The notes under the pieces: model-generated | The model's database searches: none | What the model was told of the DNA's origin: nothing | Seen by the model: the letters and a program-made list of their open reading frames with translations, nothing else | Assembly (NCBI GenBank): GCA_037176725.1 | Contig: JAZBRS010000035.1 | Coordinates: forward strand, 44,030,001-44,094,000 | DNA: 64,000 nt | Reading direction: 5' to 3' | From: Posidonia oceanica | Taxonomy: Eukaryota > Streptophyta > Magnoliopsida > Alismatales > Posidoniaceae | Shown: in pieces, positions 10,944-22,442 of the stretch | Layout: the number at the start of each line of letters is the position of its first letter | How positions within the stretch are numbered: position 1 is the first letter of the stretch | Position numbers and translations under genes: made by a program

Positions 10944-11187
10944 TTAACATCAGAACATAGCAGTTAAGCACATATAAGCAGGGGGATTCTGTTGACCCAG
11001 GGGTGAGGACTGGTAGGAGTTCTGGACCAGCGCAGCTCGAACGATGTCAACGTGTGCTTGGTAGGAGTACTGTCTTAGAGCTGAGGCAAGTCTTGCAGAG
11101 CAGAACGATTGAAAAGAGGGAAGGGATGATTGGAAATGCAAATATGCATGATGCGGGTTAATATGCTTAAAATATGTTTGGTATGCT
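10944..11187 (-). other. Spacer between conserved block and DUF7745-like ORF in element A
   Basis: Non-coding in all frames I can read. It holds an AATAG|GTACC junction (near 10848) that lines up with GCAG|GTACC in B and TTCAG|GTACT in D, a position that would suit a 3' splice site just upstream of the DUF7745-like frame. This is suggestive only. Confidence 0.35.
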
Positions 11188-11360
11188 TTGCCCTCAGCAT
11201 ACGGAGTGCTTTGGTACCTGCTGCAGAGGAAGGGAGTGGTCCCTGACTCACTGGACCCTACTTGGACTCCTAACTTGTTGGTGGCATTCCGGAAGGGGTA
11301 TTGGTGTTATTCAGGTGGTGGTGTGGTGAGGATAGGCTACCAGCCAAACTCTTCAGGACC
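11188..11360 (-). other. Conserved non-coding block 2 (element A)
   Basis: About 170 bp that is clearly alignable with 37396-37591 in B and 57118-57300 in D, although no reading frame is shared. It contains CCCTCAGCATACGGAGTGCT at the start in plus orientation. It lies between integrase and the DUF7745-like ORF. Its conservation across elements of different age suggests a function in RNA processing or expression of the downstream ORF. Confidence 0.6.
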
Positions 11361-11639
11361 TACACCTACTTTTTCGCTCTTTTTTTTTTTGTTTTCTCCC
11401 ACATGAGTGTGTAGGCTTTCTCTGCCCCTGGCTTAGGGGTGATAAGTGTCTATCTTTGGGGTGGCCAGTTGTAGACCGTTTAGGCTTGCACCCTTTGTTC
11501 CCTTCTAGGATATGGAGGGATAATATTGCCTGTATTTCTGGGGCTGACTTTTGTCCAACCCCTTTCTTTTCCTTTTTTTTCTTTTTTGTTTGCTTGTTCT
11601 TTTCTTTTTTCTCTTTTTTGTTTGTTTGTTCTTCTTCTT

Positions 11640-12010
11640 TTTCTCTTTTTTTTTCATAGGCTTCCGCTATCCCCATTTTGGAGGTAAGAAAAAGGGTGCA
11701 TAGGTTCATGAATGTGGGTTTTGGGTCTCCTTTGAGATGAGCAAAAGGAGCAAGGTTAGACTGCACACCCCTATCTCTAGGGTCAGCTTCTGTCTTTGCC
11801 TTTTGTTCCTTTTCATATGCACCCAAGCTTAGACATCTACTCTCTTTTTTGAGCTCACATCTTAGCATTTTTTCTCCCTCTGGAGGTGTATGTCCTACGA
11901 GTGTGGGCAATTCGCCTGTCCTGATGGGTGGTGGCTCCCTCACTAGCTAAGACATCTGGGTAGTGCTGGGTGAGGCAAGGTGGACTCCTTCCAGAGCGGG
12001 CAAGCACTTC
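11640..12010 (-). other. Conserved non-coding block 1 (element A)
   Basis: Alignable with about 37900-38280 in B and, in part, with 56640-56960 in D. Shared words include GCTAAGACATCT and GGGAGCCACC read from the element sense strand. Between blocks 1 and 2 lies a pyrimidine-rich stretch (11560-11660). No protein frame is shared. Confidence 0.55.
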
Positions 12011-12259
12011 CGGTTTTCATCACCGGGCAAAATGCAATGCATGATTTATGAGGATGACGATGATGATTTCAAAAGGGATGATGTTTGGGAAGGACAAAAT
12101 GCATGAGAATGTGTAGTGGAGGAGAAATGCAAGAGAAGGGTAGAAGTATGAGAAAATATACAGGAATAGAAATGCAAGAGGCAAGATAGGAGATGTAAAA
12201 GGAGTGAGAATGCAAGCGACTAGATGGGGAAGAAGCATCTGCAACGGGGTTGCCTTGGG

Positions 12260-13384
12260 CTACTGATAGTACTTCTTGAGGTAGCATAGGTTGACGGGCT
12301 CAGACTGCTCGACCTGATCCATGTCCTCAAGAGTTACAGCGCCGCCCGAGAAGACCTGCTTGTCCACAAAGGGGCCACGCCAATTAGGTTGGAATTTCCC
12401 TCGATCATCAGGTAAATGAATGGCGTGCAGAACAAGGTCTCATGACTAGAAGCCTCTGGGCTAAACCTTCTTCAAGTATGATCTGGCCATCCGCTTCTGG
12501 TAACAGTGAACATTATGCATAGCTTGTAGCCTGTGCTCATTAATCAGATTCAGTTGGACGCAGCGGTCTTCGATCCATTCTGCTTCCTCCAACTCAGCTT
12601 CCCATAGGATCCGCAGTGACGGGATCTCTACCTCGATAGGCAGCACTGCCTCCATGCCATACACCAGAGAGTATGGGGTGGCTCCTGTTGAAGTCCGGAC
12701 AGATGTCCTGTATACCCAGCGTGCGTAAGGAAGCTTGTCGTGCCAGTCCTTGTAAGTTTCCGCCATATTTTTTAGGATCTTAACCAGGTTCTTGTTGGCG
12801 GACTCTACTGCGCCGTTCATCTGCGGTCGGTAAGGTGAGGATCTGTGGTGTTTGATGCTGAAGCTCTGTAGATAGTCTTCGATCCTCTTGGCGATGAAAT
12901 TCATGCCGTTATCGGAGATGAGCGCATGTGGGACCCCATACCGGGCTATGATATTGTTTCTGATAAACTTTTCTGTGGCCACGGCAGTTACTGTTTTGTA
13001 GGAGGCCGCTTCCACCCACTTGGTAAAGTAATCGATTGCTACTAGAATGTAGCGATGACCATTGGAAGCTGCAAGGTGGATGGCGCCAATGACATCAAAC
13101 CCCCATGTGGAGAAGGGCCACGGCGATGACATGCTACGCAATTCCTGTGGGGGCGCCCGAATGAAGTTACCATGCACTTGACAGTTATGGCATCTGCGCA
13201 CGAACCGCCAGCAATCTGCTTCCATAGTTAGCCAAAAGTATTCTTGAAGCATTATCTTCTTGGCCAAGAGGACGCCGTTCATGTGCGGACCGCAAGTTCT
13301 CACATGCACTTGAAGCATCAGCGTGTCAGCCTCCGATTTGTTCAGGCAGCGTAGGAGCATTTGATTGTATGACCTTCTGTACAA
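12260..13384 (-). pseudogene. pol: Integrase of element A (end of pol), with stops
   Basis: Integrase inserts the element DNA into the genome. The zinc-binding HHCC domain is visible (VHVRTCGPH and CHNC), as are the three catalytic acidic residues in GFDVIG, ISDNGMNF and AVESANKN. The open frame stops at TAG 12461-12463, where B has CAG. Two more stops follow in the next few codons, and the family's C-terminal tail then continues in frame to CYLKKYYQ and the natural TAG at 12260-12262. It is in the frame that follows the 16-bp duplication further upstream. The mutations make it non-functional as a single protein. Confidence 0.9.
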
Positions 13385-13498
13385 CTGTCCCGCTCCTAGT
13401 ACATACTTTGAAACTAGACGCGTCAGAGTTCTTTTATCTGCTGCTGAGGTACTGGGTGGAACGCTACCAGATTCTAGGAAAGCTTTTATGTCATGATA

Positions 13499-14113
13499 CT
13501 AGGGCTGCTCCTCTGCTGGATCCGCCTCTTCTATGTTCATGCAGTGCGCAGGCTGCTTTATGTGAGTAACAGATACATCCACCGTACTGTCTTCAGGTAT
13601 GCTGAGCCAGGACGCTAGGGTTGCCAACGCATTTGCATATGCGTTCTTTGCTCGGTTCATGTATGTGAAGCGGATGCTCGCAAAATGTTCTATCAGCTTC
13701 AGCAGGTGTCCATGATATGGCAGTAACTTTGGATCCTTTGTCTTCCAGTCGCCATTTACTTGAGAAATCACCAGCATAGCATCGCCGTGCACAAGCAGCT
13801 TCTGCACCTCATGCTCAAGGGCAACATTCAGTCCTAAGATGCATACTTCATACTCTGCCTCGTTATTGGTGCATATGAAGGTCAGCTTCCTTGCGAAGAG
13901 AATCGTCTATCCCTAAGGCATTGTCAGCACCGTGCCTATGCCTCGGCCCTTCTTGTTCACAGCACCATCAAAGTATAACTGCCATTGCTCTTGATCTTCA
14001 AGGTCTTTCTCCTTAGAGTCCTCCATTGCAAAGAGAATGTCTTCATCTGGGAACTGCGTCTGGAGTGGCTGGTATTCAGGCAGAGGGAAATCAGCAAGAT
14101 GGGAAATCAGCAA
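13499..14113 (-). pseudogene. pol: Archaeal-type RNase H of element A, catalytic residue lost
   Basis: A second RNase H downstream of RT is a known hallmark of Tat elements. Visible motifs are YFDGAV, the Glu-containing AEYEA and VHGDAMLV. The last catalytic aspartate is replaced: A reads NAYANALA (codon at 13631-13633) where B reads NAYADALA. An extra stop lies before 13913, so the frame is broken into two pieces (13913-14113 and 13499-13807). The domain would degrade the RNA strand during reverse transcription. This copy is very probably inactive. Confidence 0.85.
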
Positions 14114-14116
14114 GAT
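14085..14116 (-). repeat. 16-bp tandem duplication causing a frameshift in A pol
   Basis: The unit GGGAAATCAGCAAGAT is present twice in a row (14085-14100 and 14101-14116). Element B has it once. Since 16 is not a multiple of three, it shifts the pol frame between the RT and archaeal RNase H parts. Confidence 0.9.
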
Positions 14117-15623
14117 GGTCTGCCATAGCTTGGCCTTTCATGGACTTCTGAGTGACAAAGGTGATGTCGTATTGAGACAGTAGCACCTGCCACTTAACAC
14201 ATCTGCCTACCATGACCGGTTTCTGAAAGAGGAACTTGATAGGATCATGCCGGCACAAGAGCTGAACTGGATATGCCATCATATAATGTCTTAATTTCTG
14301 TGCAGCCTAGACAAGAGATAGGCAGGTCTTCTCTATCGTGCTGTACCTGGCTTCGTATTCATTGAACTTCTTACTCAGGTAATAAATGGTGTGCTCCTTT
14401 CTAACTGACTCATCATGTTGGCCCAAGACGGCACCCATGGAATGCTACGTGGTAGAAAGGTAGAGAAGTAAGGGTCTCCCTGGTGTGGGGGTAACCAAGA
14501 CAGGAGGCTTGATTAACAGCTGCTTGATCTTGTCAAATGCAGCCTGGCAGTCCTCGCTCCAATCAATCTGTGCATTCTTCTTCAGGAGCTTGAATATTGG
14601 CTCGTAGATGGGCATAAGCTGTGCAATGAAGCGACTGATATATTGTAAACGCCCTAGCAGGCCCCTGACATCCTTTTTAGTCCTAAGGGGTGGCATGTCC
14701 ACGATGGATTTTGCCTTCATCAGGTCCACTTCAATCCTCCTTTGGCTAACAATGTAGCCCAGAAGTTTGCCAGAAGACACCCCAAATACACACTTGTTGG
14801 GGTTGAGGCACAGCTTATACTTTCTTAAACAGTCAAAGAGCTTCTTCAAATAGGCAAGGTGATCCTCAGGCTCTTTGGTTTTGGTAATCATATCATCTAC
14901 ATAGACCTCCACTTCTTGGTGCATGAGGTTGTGGAAAAGTGCTGTCATGGCCCTCTGATAGGTTGCGCCAACATTCTTCAGCCCAAACGGCATAACATGG
15001 TAGTAGAAGACTCCCCAGGAGGTGATGAATGAGGTCTTTTCCATGTCTTCTTCTGCCATTTTGATCTGGTTATAACCGGAAAAGCCGTCCATAAAGGAAA
15101 GCATCTTATGGCCCGCTGTATTGTCGACTAGGACGTCAATGTGAGGCAATGGGAAATCGTCCTTGGGACTCGCCTTGTTCTGGTCCCTATAGTCGATACA
15201 AATCCGGACTTGACTGTCTTTCTTAGGCACAGGTACAATGTTTGCTAGCCACTCAGGATAAAGGATGACCTTCAGGAAATTGACTTTGTGTTGTTTCATG
15301 ATCTCTTCTTTGATCATAAGCAGCCATTGCGGTCGCCATCTTCTCAGTTTTTGCTTTACTAGCTTGGCATCTGGATTCAAGGGCAGGTTGTGCACCACTA
15401 TCTCGACATCAAGGCCGACCATATCTTCGTAGCTCCAGGCGAAGACATCTGCATACTCCTTCAAGAATGCGATAAACTCTGCTATAGCCTGGGGGGACAG
15501 CTGGGCATTGATACGAACCTCTCTGGCTTCTTCAGCTATGCCGATATTAACAACCTCTGTTTCTTCTTCAACATGGAGATTAGGGCCTTCTGGATCATTG
15601 TCATAGGGCCAGAACCCGGGCAA
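14091..15623 (-). pseudogene. pol: Reverse transcriptase and degenerate native RNase H of element A
   Basis: RT copies the element RNA into DNA. The motifs FMDGFSGYNQI, MPFGLKN, VYVDDM and LGYIVS are in the usual order, with YVDD in the catalytic loop. The open stretch 14445-15623 covers the RT and ends at LYLSTT. After a stop the frame continues (14091-14282) through the connection domain HDPIKFLFQKPVMVGRC. The native RNase H begins with LYLSTT where active Gypsy enzymes have an Asp, so it is the decayed RNase H usual for Tat. Stops and the 16-bp duplication make the whole pol non-functional. Confidence 0.92.
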
Positions 15624-15980
15624 TGGTTCATCATTCTCGTCCTCGCCCGTATCATCCTCCTCTCCATATGCAATGAGTTTCGAGAGGATCTCTTTCTCAA
15701 AAGTAGGGTTTGTGATGTCGAAAGAGTGTATATGTTCCGCTACCTAGCATTGGTGACGCTTAAGGATGGTCACGCTTACTCGAGTATTCTTGTAGCCTCG
15801 GCACGCGACCTCCGCCCTGGCAACTTCCTCTGCTTGCTCTGGCCTGATTGACTCTGCTAAGCACTCTGTTACTAACTCTCGTGATGGCCCTACTGATTCT
15901 GTCAATGACACTGCTGATGGCCCTGTTGCTGAGGCTGCTGATAACTCTATTACTGATGCTGCTTTTAGCTCTGTTACTGT

Positions 15981-16934
15981 CTAGACTGTTGGTTCAGTTG
16001 CTGCTTGTGCTGCTAATGCTTCCTCCTCCGCGTCTTCTAAGGTACTTGCGGAGGGTATGCTAGACTGGCGGCTGATTTGGGTACTGCCGCTTGCTACACT
16101 GCCAGAGTGGGGCATGTGCTGCACAAACCACCTAGACCTGCCTTGTGGTTGCAGAGTAATGAGCTCATCTGGTCTAGGGGAGTCCGCCGCAGCTGAGTCT
16201 TCTTCCAAGACCATGATAGAGACATGGTCCTCCTGCAGGGGAGGGGCCGTAACCACGGCTTTCCCTTTCCTCTCTACAGTTTGGTGCTCTGCCAGGTCCT
16301 CTACTAGCGACTTGAGCTATTCCTGGTACAGTAGCTCTAAGTCTCCCATCCATGAATCGACCTGGGCTTCTACTGCCACTCCATCCTCCTCATCTGAGGG
16401 TGAGTCGACGTAGTAGGCACCGAGGGCCTGCAGCTCTAGCTCAGCTGCTAGATGTACCACCGCCCTGGATGTTTGCATTATCTGGCCCACGAGCGCGCCT
16501 GATTGCAGCGGCTTCAAGATCGAAGATCCAAACAGATTGGTCCGTGGGGCCGCAAATGGGTGCGCTGCCAAGGTCACTGCTGCAGTTGGAAGGCAGGCAA
16601 AGGTGCTCTTTTGAGGGCCCAATGGTTGGGAGGCTGTGTTGCTCAACTGGACCTTTGCATCTAGTAGTGACAGTGAGGGTGCGGCCTTTGATGCCACAGG
16701 GGCCTGCCACGAGGGTTGCTGTTTTGCGGTAAGAAGATGTGTAGCAGACGGCATCGGCTGCATTCTTTGTGATGCGGCTACAGAAGTGGGCCGAGTCACG
16801 CTGCTGGCTGAATTGACTGACTGACCCTCCAGAGAGGGTGACAGCGGTACTGATGTGACTGTGACCGCAAGTAGACTAGCTGACTGTGCCTGAAGGGGTG
16901 TCCCTGACTTCTGAGCTACCGCTGCTGCTTGTGC
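15981..16934 (-). pseudogene. pol: Protease-RT linker region of element A
   Basis: Same frame as gag-protease and RT. It is a Ser/Ala/Gln-rich acidic linker with the conserved islands YYVDSPSDEE, VDSWMGDLELLYQE and DELITLQPQGRSRWFVQ. Stops lie at 16935, 16317 and 15981. The last is a TAG found within a few codons of the same place in B (42182). Ogre elements are known to have an intron between protease and RT; a conserved stop here would suit such an arrangement, but I cannot map splice sites. Confidence 0.6.
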
Positions 16935-19900
16935 TTATGATGCTGATGCGGCTGCAGAAATGTGAAAGCTTGTCAGTCCTACCACAGGGCCTGCTAAGTT
17001 GACTGCTATATCTACTGAAGGTAGGGCCAAACAAACCGATCGGGGTGCCTCCGAGCTGATCAGAGCTTTGCCACCAGTTTGGACTGCCTCTACTGCACCA
17101 GACTGCTCCTCATCCAAGTAGTAGTCCTCAATGCAGACCCAATCTTCTACCGGCACCACGGCTTGACCATCAATTGATCCCAGAATACCTGCATTGGTGA
17201 AGTTAGTGAGGTCCCTGGGGATGACCGTCTTCTGATTCTTCAGTTGAAAGTAGTTATCTTCGTTGGGCTTGGGCTCGTAACCGAGGCCTTCTGATTTTCT
17301 TCGCTCCTCTGTTACGATCGGTTCTGCGATCCCCTGGCCGTGATGCCTGAGCGGTGTGCCCTTAACGTAACCCCATCTGTGACATACATTCTCGACTATT
17401 CGAAAGGAGTTATTATGAACAGCCAAGGAGTTGACGCGTTCAAGATCAGGAATGAAGTTAACCGGCTCACACCGGTTAACGCGATACAAAGCATCAGAGG
17501 TTTCAGGGTCAAAGGGGATGGTTTGCGAAGAGACGGGGGAGACTGCCTCGATCCGCTCCTTCTCAAAGTTCTCCGCCATGACGACAATGACATCATCGCC
17601 ACAGCAGTACTTTATCATGCGATGGAGGGTCGAGGGGAGGACCTGATGCTTGTGGAGCCAAGGGTGCCCAAGCAAGAAATTAAAATTTGGCTTCAAGTCA
17701 ACGACATAGAATTCTACATCGAATACGACCGGGCCAATGGCGAGAGGAATAATCAAGATCCTTAGAGCGTCATGGTGGGTATTGTCAAAAGCTGTCATTC
17801 CTTTTATAGCTGGTGTGATATCCTCGGCTTTGAATTCGAGCTTTGTTGCAGTACGCAAGGGGCAGACATTAAGGTCTGACCCGTTATCAACCAGCGTGAG
17901 GGGAATACGAAAGTTTTTGAACTGAACCGTGACGAACAAGGGCTGGTTGTGATTAATCCCCATCGGAGGCAGTTCATCACTAGTAAAATAGATGATCTGA
18001 GGCTCCGCAATCATCCCTACCATGCTTTCCAAGGCTGAAGGCTCAATAGTCTGGGACACATGGGCGGCTTGGAACACGCGAAGAAAAGCTTCGCGGTGTT
18101 CGGTAAAGGTGTGTATCAGGTCCCAAATGGAAATGTCGGCTCTAACCTTCTTAGGTTGGGAGGTAATGTCAGCCTTAGGTTGGTTCTTCTTGGCAGTAGG
18201 AGGGGTGGCTTTGGCAGCAAGCTCTAAAGGGACAGTCACAGGGGGTTGGCTATAGGCCTGGCTTGCTATAGGTTGGGCAGAGGTTTGGCCTACTACAGGT
18301 TGGCTAGAGGCCTGGTCCACTATGGGTTGGCTAGAGGGTGGGGGCATAGCTGGTTCTAGATAGTTTGGCCTAATCGTCGGTGCTAGGGGTTTGTAGACCC
18401 TCCCCGATCGCGTTACTTCCGCACACATTTCTGTGGTGTAGCTGTATGGTACGCAATGGGTGTCCTGAGTTAAGTCAATAACCACAAGAGCACGTGCTAC
18501 GAGCATAGGAGGGGCTACGGGGGTGCTTATTGGATATTGGGGAGAGAGGTAAGGTTGTTGGGGAGGGAAGGCAGGGGTTGGCTGAGGCCTGCCTAAAAGG
18601 TGTACAGGGGATCCTAACTGAGGCCGCCCTAAGAGATGGACAGGGGATCTAGGCTGGGCCCTAGCTAGGAGGTGTACAGGAGGTTGAGCCTGAGGAAGCA
18701 CAGCAGGGGGCGTGAAGGAGCACTCCGGCCTGGCACACTCTCGGATCATGTGAACTCCCGACTCGGAGCCGGCAACAGCCGCAAGATAAAGATCAACAAG
18801 AAAGGGCTCAGAGATATCAGAGATGAGCTCAGAAGGGTCTACTACAGATGTAGTAGGCTTAGAAGGGAAGAGAGAGTAAATGCCTGAGGTTCCCACACCT
18901 CCCAGATAAGAGTGCTCCGGTAGAGGTTGGCGGACGATGCCAGAATGAGGGGGAACAGATGAAAGAGCAGATGCATGAGTGGGTGCATGAGTGGATGCCT
19001 CGTGTGTGTCGATCACAATCTTTCCCGATTCGATCAAGTCCTGAATAGCATTCCGCAGGGTGAAGCAATTGTCCGTCGAGTGCCCGACGCTTCGATGGAA
19101 ATTGCAAAAGAGGTTCACCTTATACCAATGCGGCAAGGGATTTGGGGGCGAGCGAACCTCTAGGAATCTCAGGAGCAATGCAACCTTTGGCAAGATGGCC
19201 GTCAACGGTTCCACCAGTGGGGCGAACTTCCACTTCTCAGTGGGTGGCTGTCTTTGCCTCGGGTATGAGCCTTGCTGAACCGGTGCGGCGGGATAGACCG
19301 GTTGAGAGGTGGTAGTGATCTGTGGTGTGGGTGGATTCCTAGGTGCAGGAGCATACACCATCTGAGCTGGGGCAGGCCGGGACGGCAAGTGAACAGGCGC
19401 AGTAGGAGAATCGACGAATGCAACAGCGGTCTTCGGAGAGTCTTTCTTCTTGGGGCGATTGTTGTTGCTACCACTGTTGTTGTTGGAGGTGCTGCTGTTG
19501 GCGCTGTTACTGCTAATCGCGGCCTGCTTAGCGAACGCAGAGAGAGCAGGGAAGTTGCCACTCCGCAACGAACTCTCCACGCACGCTCCAACTCGGATTA
19601 GTGCTGCAAAAGTAGTGACAAGTTGAATGCTAAGCAGAGCCCCGAGAGATGGCTGTGCCCCCTTGATAACGATCTCAATAGACTCCTCGTCGGAGGGTCT
19701 ATCTCGGACTTTTGAAGCAAGGGCGCGCCAGCGGCCGACATACTCCTCAAACGGTTCACTGGGATTCTGCATGGCTGCGACCAGGTTCGTGCGCTTTGGG
19801 ACCAGGTCGAGGTTGAAGGAATATTGTTCTAGGAATGCCTGACTGAGGTCGTTCCAAGTCTTAATGGCTGACATATCAAGCGAAGTGAACCACTTGAGTG

Positions 19901-20670
19901 TCGGCCCGGTCAAGCACTTCTGGAACAGGCGGATCAGCAACCTCTCGTCAGCCTGGAGTTGAGCGAGATCACCACAATATGCCTTCAGATGTGCTATGGG
20001 ATAGCCCCTAGCATTATATTTGTCGAAGTCCGGGATTTTAAACTTCGGAGGGAGTACCGTCTCTAGAAAGCAATAAAGGTCCCGAAACTGGTAGGTCTGG
20101 TGCTCAGTACCCTGCACTAGTCGTAGTGTCTTCTCCAAGACGTCCATCCTATTATTGATGGGGTCTGGATTTAATGCCGCAAGAGAGGGATCGGCTAGGG
20201 TAGCAAGCACATACGCCGAGTGTGTCGCACCTAAGTGCTCCTCTGGATCTACCATAGCGTCGCCTGGTGGAGCAACAGGATGGTCGGCGTATCCTTGCGC
20301 TAGAACAGTGTATGCTGGAATGTATGCAGGGTTCTGGACCTGATGCAGTGGAGGAGGATAAATGACATGCTGTGCAGTGGAAGGTGCAGTGTGCTGGAGC
20401 ATCAGTTGCTGCCCAGGCGGGGTGCCAGACAGCGAGCCAGTGGGGTACTGTGCTCCAACCAGCCCGAAGGATTGGCCACCAGGGGGCGGAGGTGCATGCT
20501 GTGCTATGTGTTGTGGGAGGCGGCAATCGGGCCCCAATTGTCGAAACCGTGAGCAGTTGAGATGATGGTCTAGGCGAAGGTGTAGTGGCAAATGCATGAT
20601 ATGCAAGAACTGGCCGCAAGGGAACCTCAAGAGCGACAAGAGTGAAGGAGGGACGAACCGATAGAGCCAT
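16935..20670 (-). pseudogene. gag: gag-protease of element A (one frameshift near the N-terminus)
   Basis: Gag forms the virus-like particle and protease cleaves the polyprotein. From ATG 20668-20670 (MALSVRPS) the frame runs to about 20512, where one base is missing relative to B. It then stays open for over 1200 codons to TAA at 16935. Along the long frame (counted from 20639) I see the capsid-like core around residues 150-330 (YPIAHLKAYCGDL, EPFEEYVGRWRALA), a zinc-knuckle variant CNFHRSVGHSTDNC near residue 513, a Pro-rich stretch, and the protease near 880-1000 with LVDNGSDLNVCP and LLGHPWLHKH. Asp-Asn-Gly-Ser replaces the usual Asp-Thr/Ser-Gly. The linker to RT follows. Confidence 0.92.
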
Positions 20671-20682
20671 GCCCTACAGTCT

Positions 20683-21110
20683 CTAGGCGAGCTCCATCAG
20701 GTGCTGGTACTGTGCCTTAGGCATCCTGTCAGTGGGAACGCTGAAGTGCAGTGCCGGCAAGGGATGAGAAGCAAGTGGCACGGACACAGACTGTCCGGGA
20801 GAAACAGGTCCTACAGCAAGAGTCACAGCAGCGGCAGAAGGGGCGTCAATGGTGATGTATCCCTGGGATGGAGGGGCCAAGGCATCTTTGGAACACGAGT
20901 GACAGTCATCAAGATGGACTCGGCGATCGGATCCGGAGGGGCGGATGTTTGCCAATGCCCCGGGATGAACTGAGATACCAGAGGCGTCAGGGGGGGAAAC
21001 CCTAGCGTCACAGGAGGCACAAAGGGAATTGAAGGGGCAACCGAAGGGGTCGAAGTGGAAACACCATCCGTGACAAGAGTAAGAAGAGTCTCACTAATGT
21101 ACTGGGCCAT
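20683..21110 (-). pseudogene. ORF1 upstream of gag, element A (frameshifted)
   Basis: Starts at ATG 21108-21110 (MAQYISET) and ends at TAG 20683-20685 after YQHLMELA, the same ends as ORF1 of B. It is rich in Pro, Ser, Thr and Ala with no recognisable domain. The frame breaks near 20890 (VPKMPWPL versus VPETPLPPPSQGY in B). An ORF of unknown function ahead of gag is known in Ogre elements. TAG AGA CTG TAG GGC then leads directly into the gag ATG in the same frame, exactly as in B. Confidence 0.7.
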
Positions 21111-22423
21111 TGCTGACCAAGAGCGCGTGAGGATAGGGCTGCGATAAGGAAGAAGAGGGCGAGTCCTAGTAGGAGCTATCGTCGCAAAGGCAGATAGCTT
21201 AAAAGGGAATGGTCGCAAACAAAGGTCGCAACAAGGGTGTCAGTAGGGGATAGTACTCAAGCTCCAGCAAGGGAACTCGCTTACCGATCACTGCTGACAC
21301 AAGTAGAAACAAACAGGGATTAGAAACTGAAAGAAAGATGCAAATGCATTAAGTTAATGGCATGAATGACATGTATGCTTTCTAGCATGCTTTCCCTCAC
21401 TAATCTAGTGTATCCTAGTAGGTAGTCTACTTTGGGTACTCACAGGTGTACGGTCACCGACTCAGGTCAGAAAAAGCAAGTCTCCTATCCAAATCCTAGC
21501 CAAAGCTCAGGTAATAACAGAGTGGTGTGTTGGTGGCCCTGACCCCGCCAAAGCGTGGGTAGTACCCTCCACTAGCACCGACATGACCCCTGGACAAAGG
21601 GGGACAAACCGACTGACTTGGGCCACGCCAAAAGCGGTGGAACAAGAGGTCGGGACCGTCCTTCGCAGACTAATAGGTGGACTCAGATGAGAGGATGCAT
21701 GCCCTATATGATGCTTATGCAAATGATTAGAGTTTTTTTATCTTGCGTGTTTTATTAACTCAATGGGGGTGCAAGTATGTTGAGGTCTCTAGTTGCTCCT
21801 AGAACTTCTTTTTACTTGCCATTTTTAGTTAGCCACAGGGAAAGCAATTAGTCTCTATTATCCTAGACATGGCATGTGCAAAAGCGAAGAAAATCAACCA
21901 GATATGGCAGGCAAACAACATGCATCACTACAAAAGGCAAGTGCATGGCATATGCAGGTGTTTGTGAGCATGATAGTGAAGGGAAAGCATTCATCATATC
22001 AAAAGACATATATACAGGGCATGTGTGTGTGTAGTGGCATAGCAAGTGTGTAAAAGAAGCGTTCATCATTCAAAAAGTATGTATTGTTGTCAAGCAAGTA
22101 TGTAGGCATGCATTATGCGAGAAATAAAGTAGTAATAAGCCAACAGGTAAAGACAGGTAAGCAGTAAAGCAAATAAGAACAGAGCAAAGGATAAAGCAAG
22201 TAAACAAGCAAGAAAGCCAAAACAGACAAAGCAGAACAAATAATGAAGCAAATAACAGAGCATGCCAAGGCGAAGCAGGTGCAAAACCTAAGCAGAGTTA
22301 CCATAAGGCGACTCGCTAGGAGTTGGCACAGAGGAGCACACAAACAGGCAAATGAAACACAAGGGCAGACAAAGACGCAAAATGCGAGCGAGCGAAAGCC
22401 AAAAGCGAAAGCCGAAGTCTAGT
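21111..22423 (-). other. 5' leader of element A
   Basis: Untranslated region between PBS and ORF1, about 1.3 kb, alignable with 47278-48590 in B. The best conserved part is about 21420-21720. It is adenine-rich close to the PBS in plus orientation. No gene is supported here. Confidence 0.6.
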
Positions 22424-22442
22424 ATCCCCAGCAGAGTCGCCA
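22424..22442 (-). promoter_or_regulatory. Primer-binding site (tRNA-Arg) of element A
   Basis: Read on the minus strand the site is TGGCGACTCTGCTGGGGAT, one base from the LTR end. It complements the 3' end of plant tRNA-Arg(ACG) with one difference. The tRNA sequence is recalled, not searched. This primer is the one reported for Ogre elements and fixes 22444-56459 as the 5' LTR. Confidence 0.88.

Noticed and set aside
16057..16732. Frames on the plus strand opposite gag-pol of A, and the equivalents opposite B
   Set aside because: They are antisense shadows of the coding strand; the sense frame has the recognised domains.
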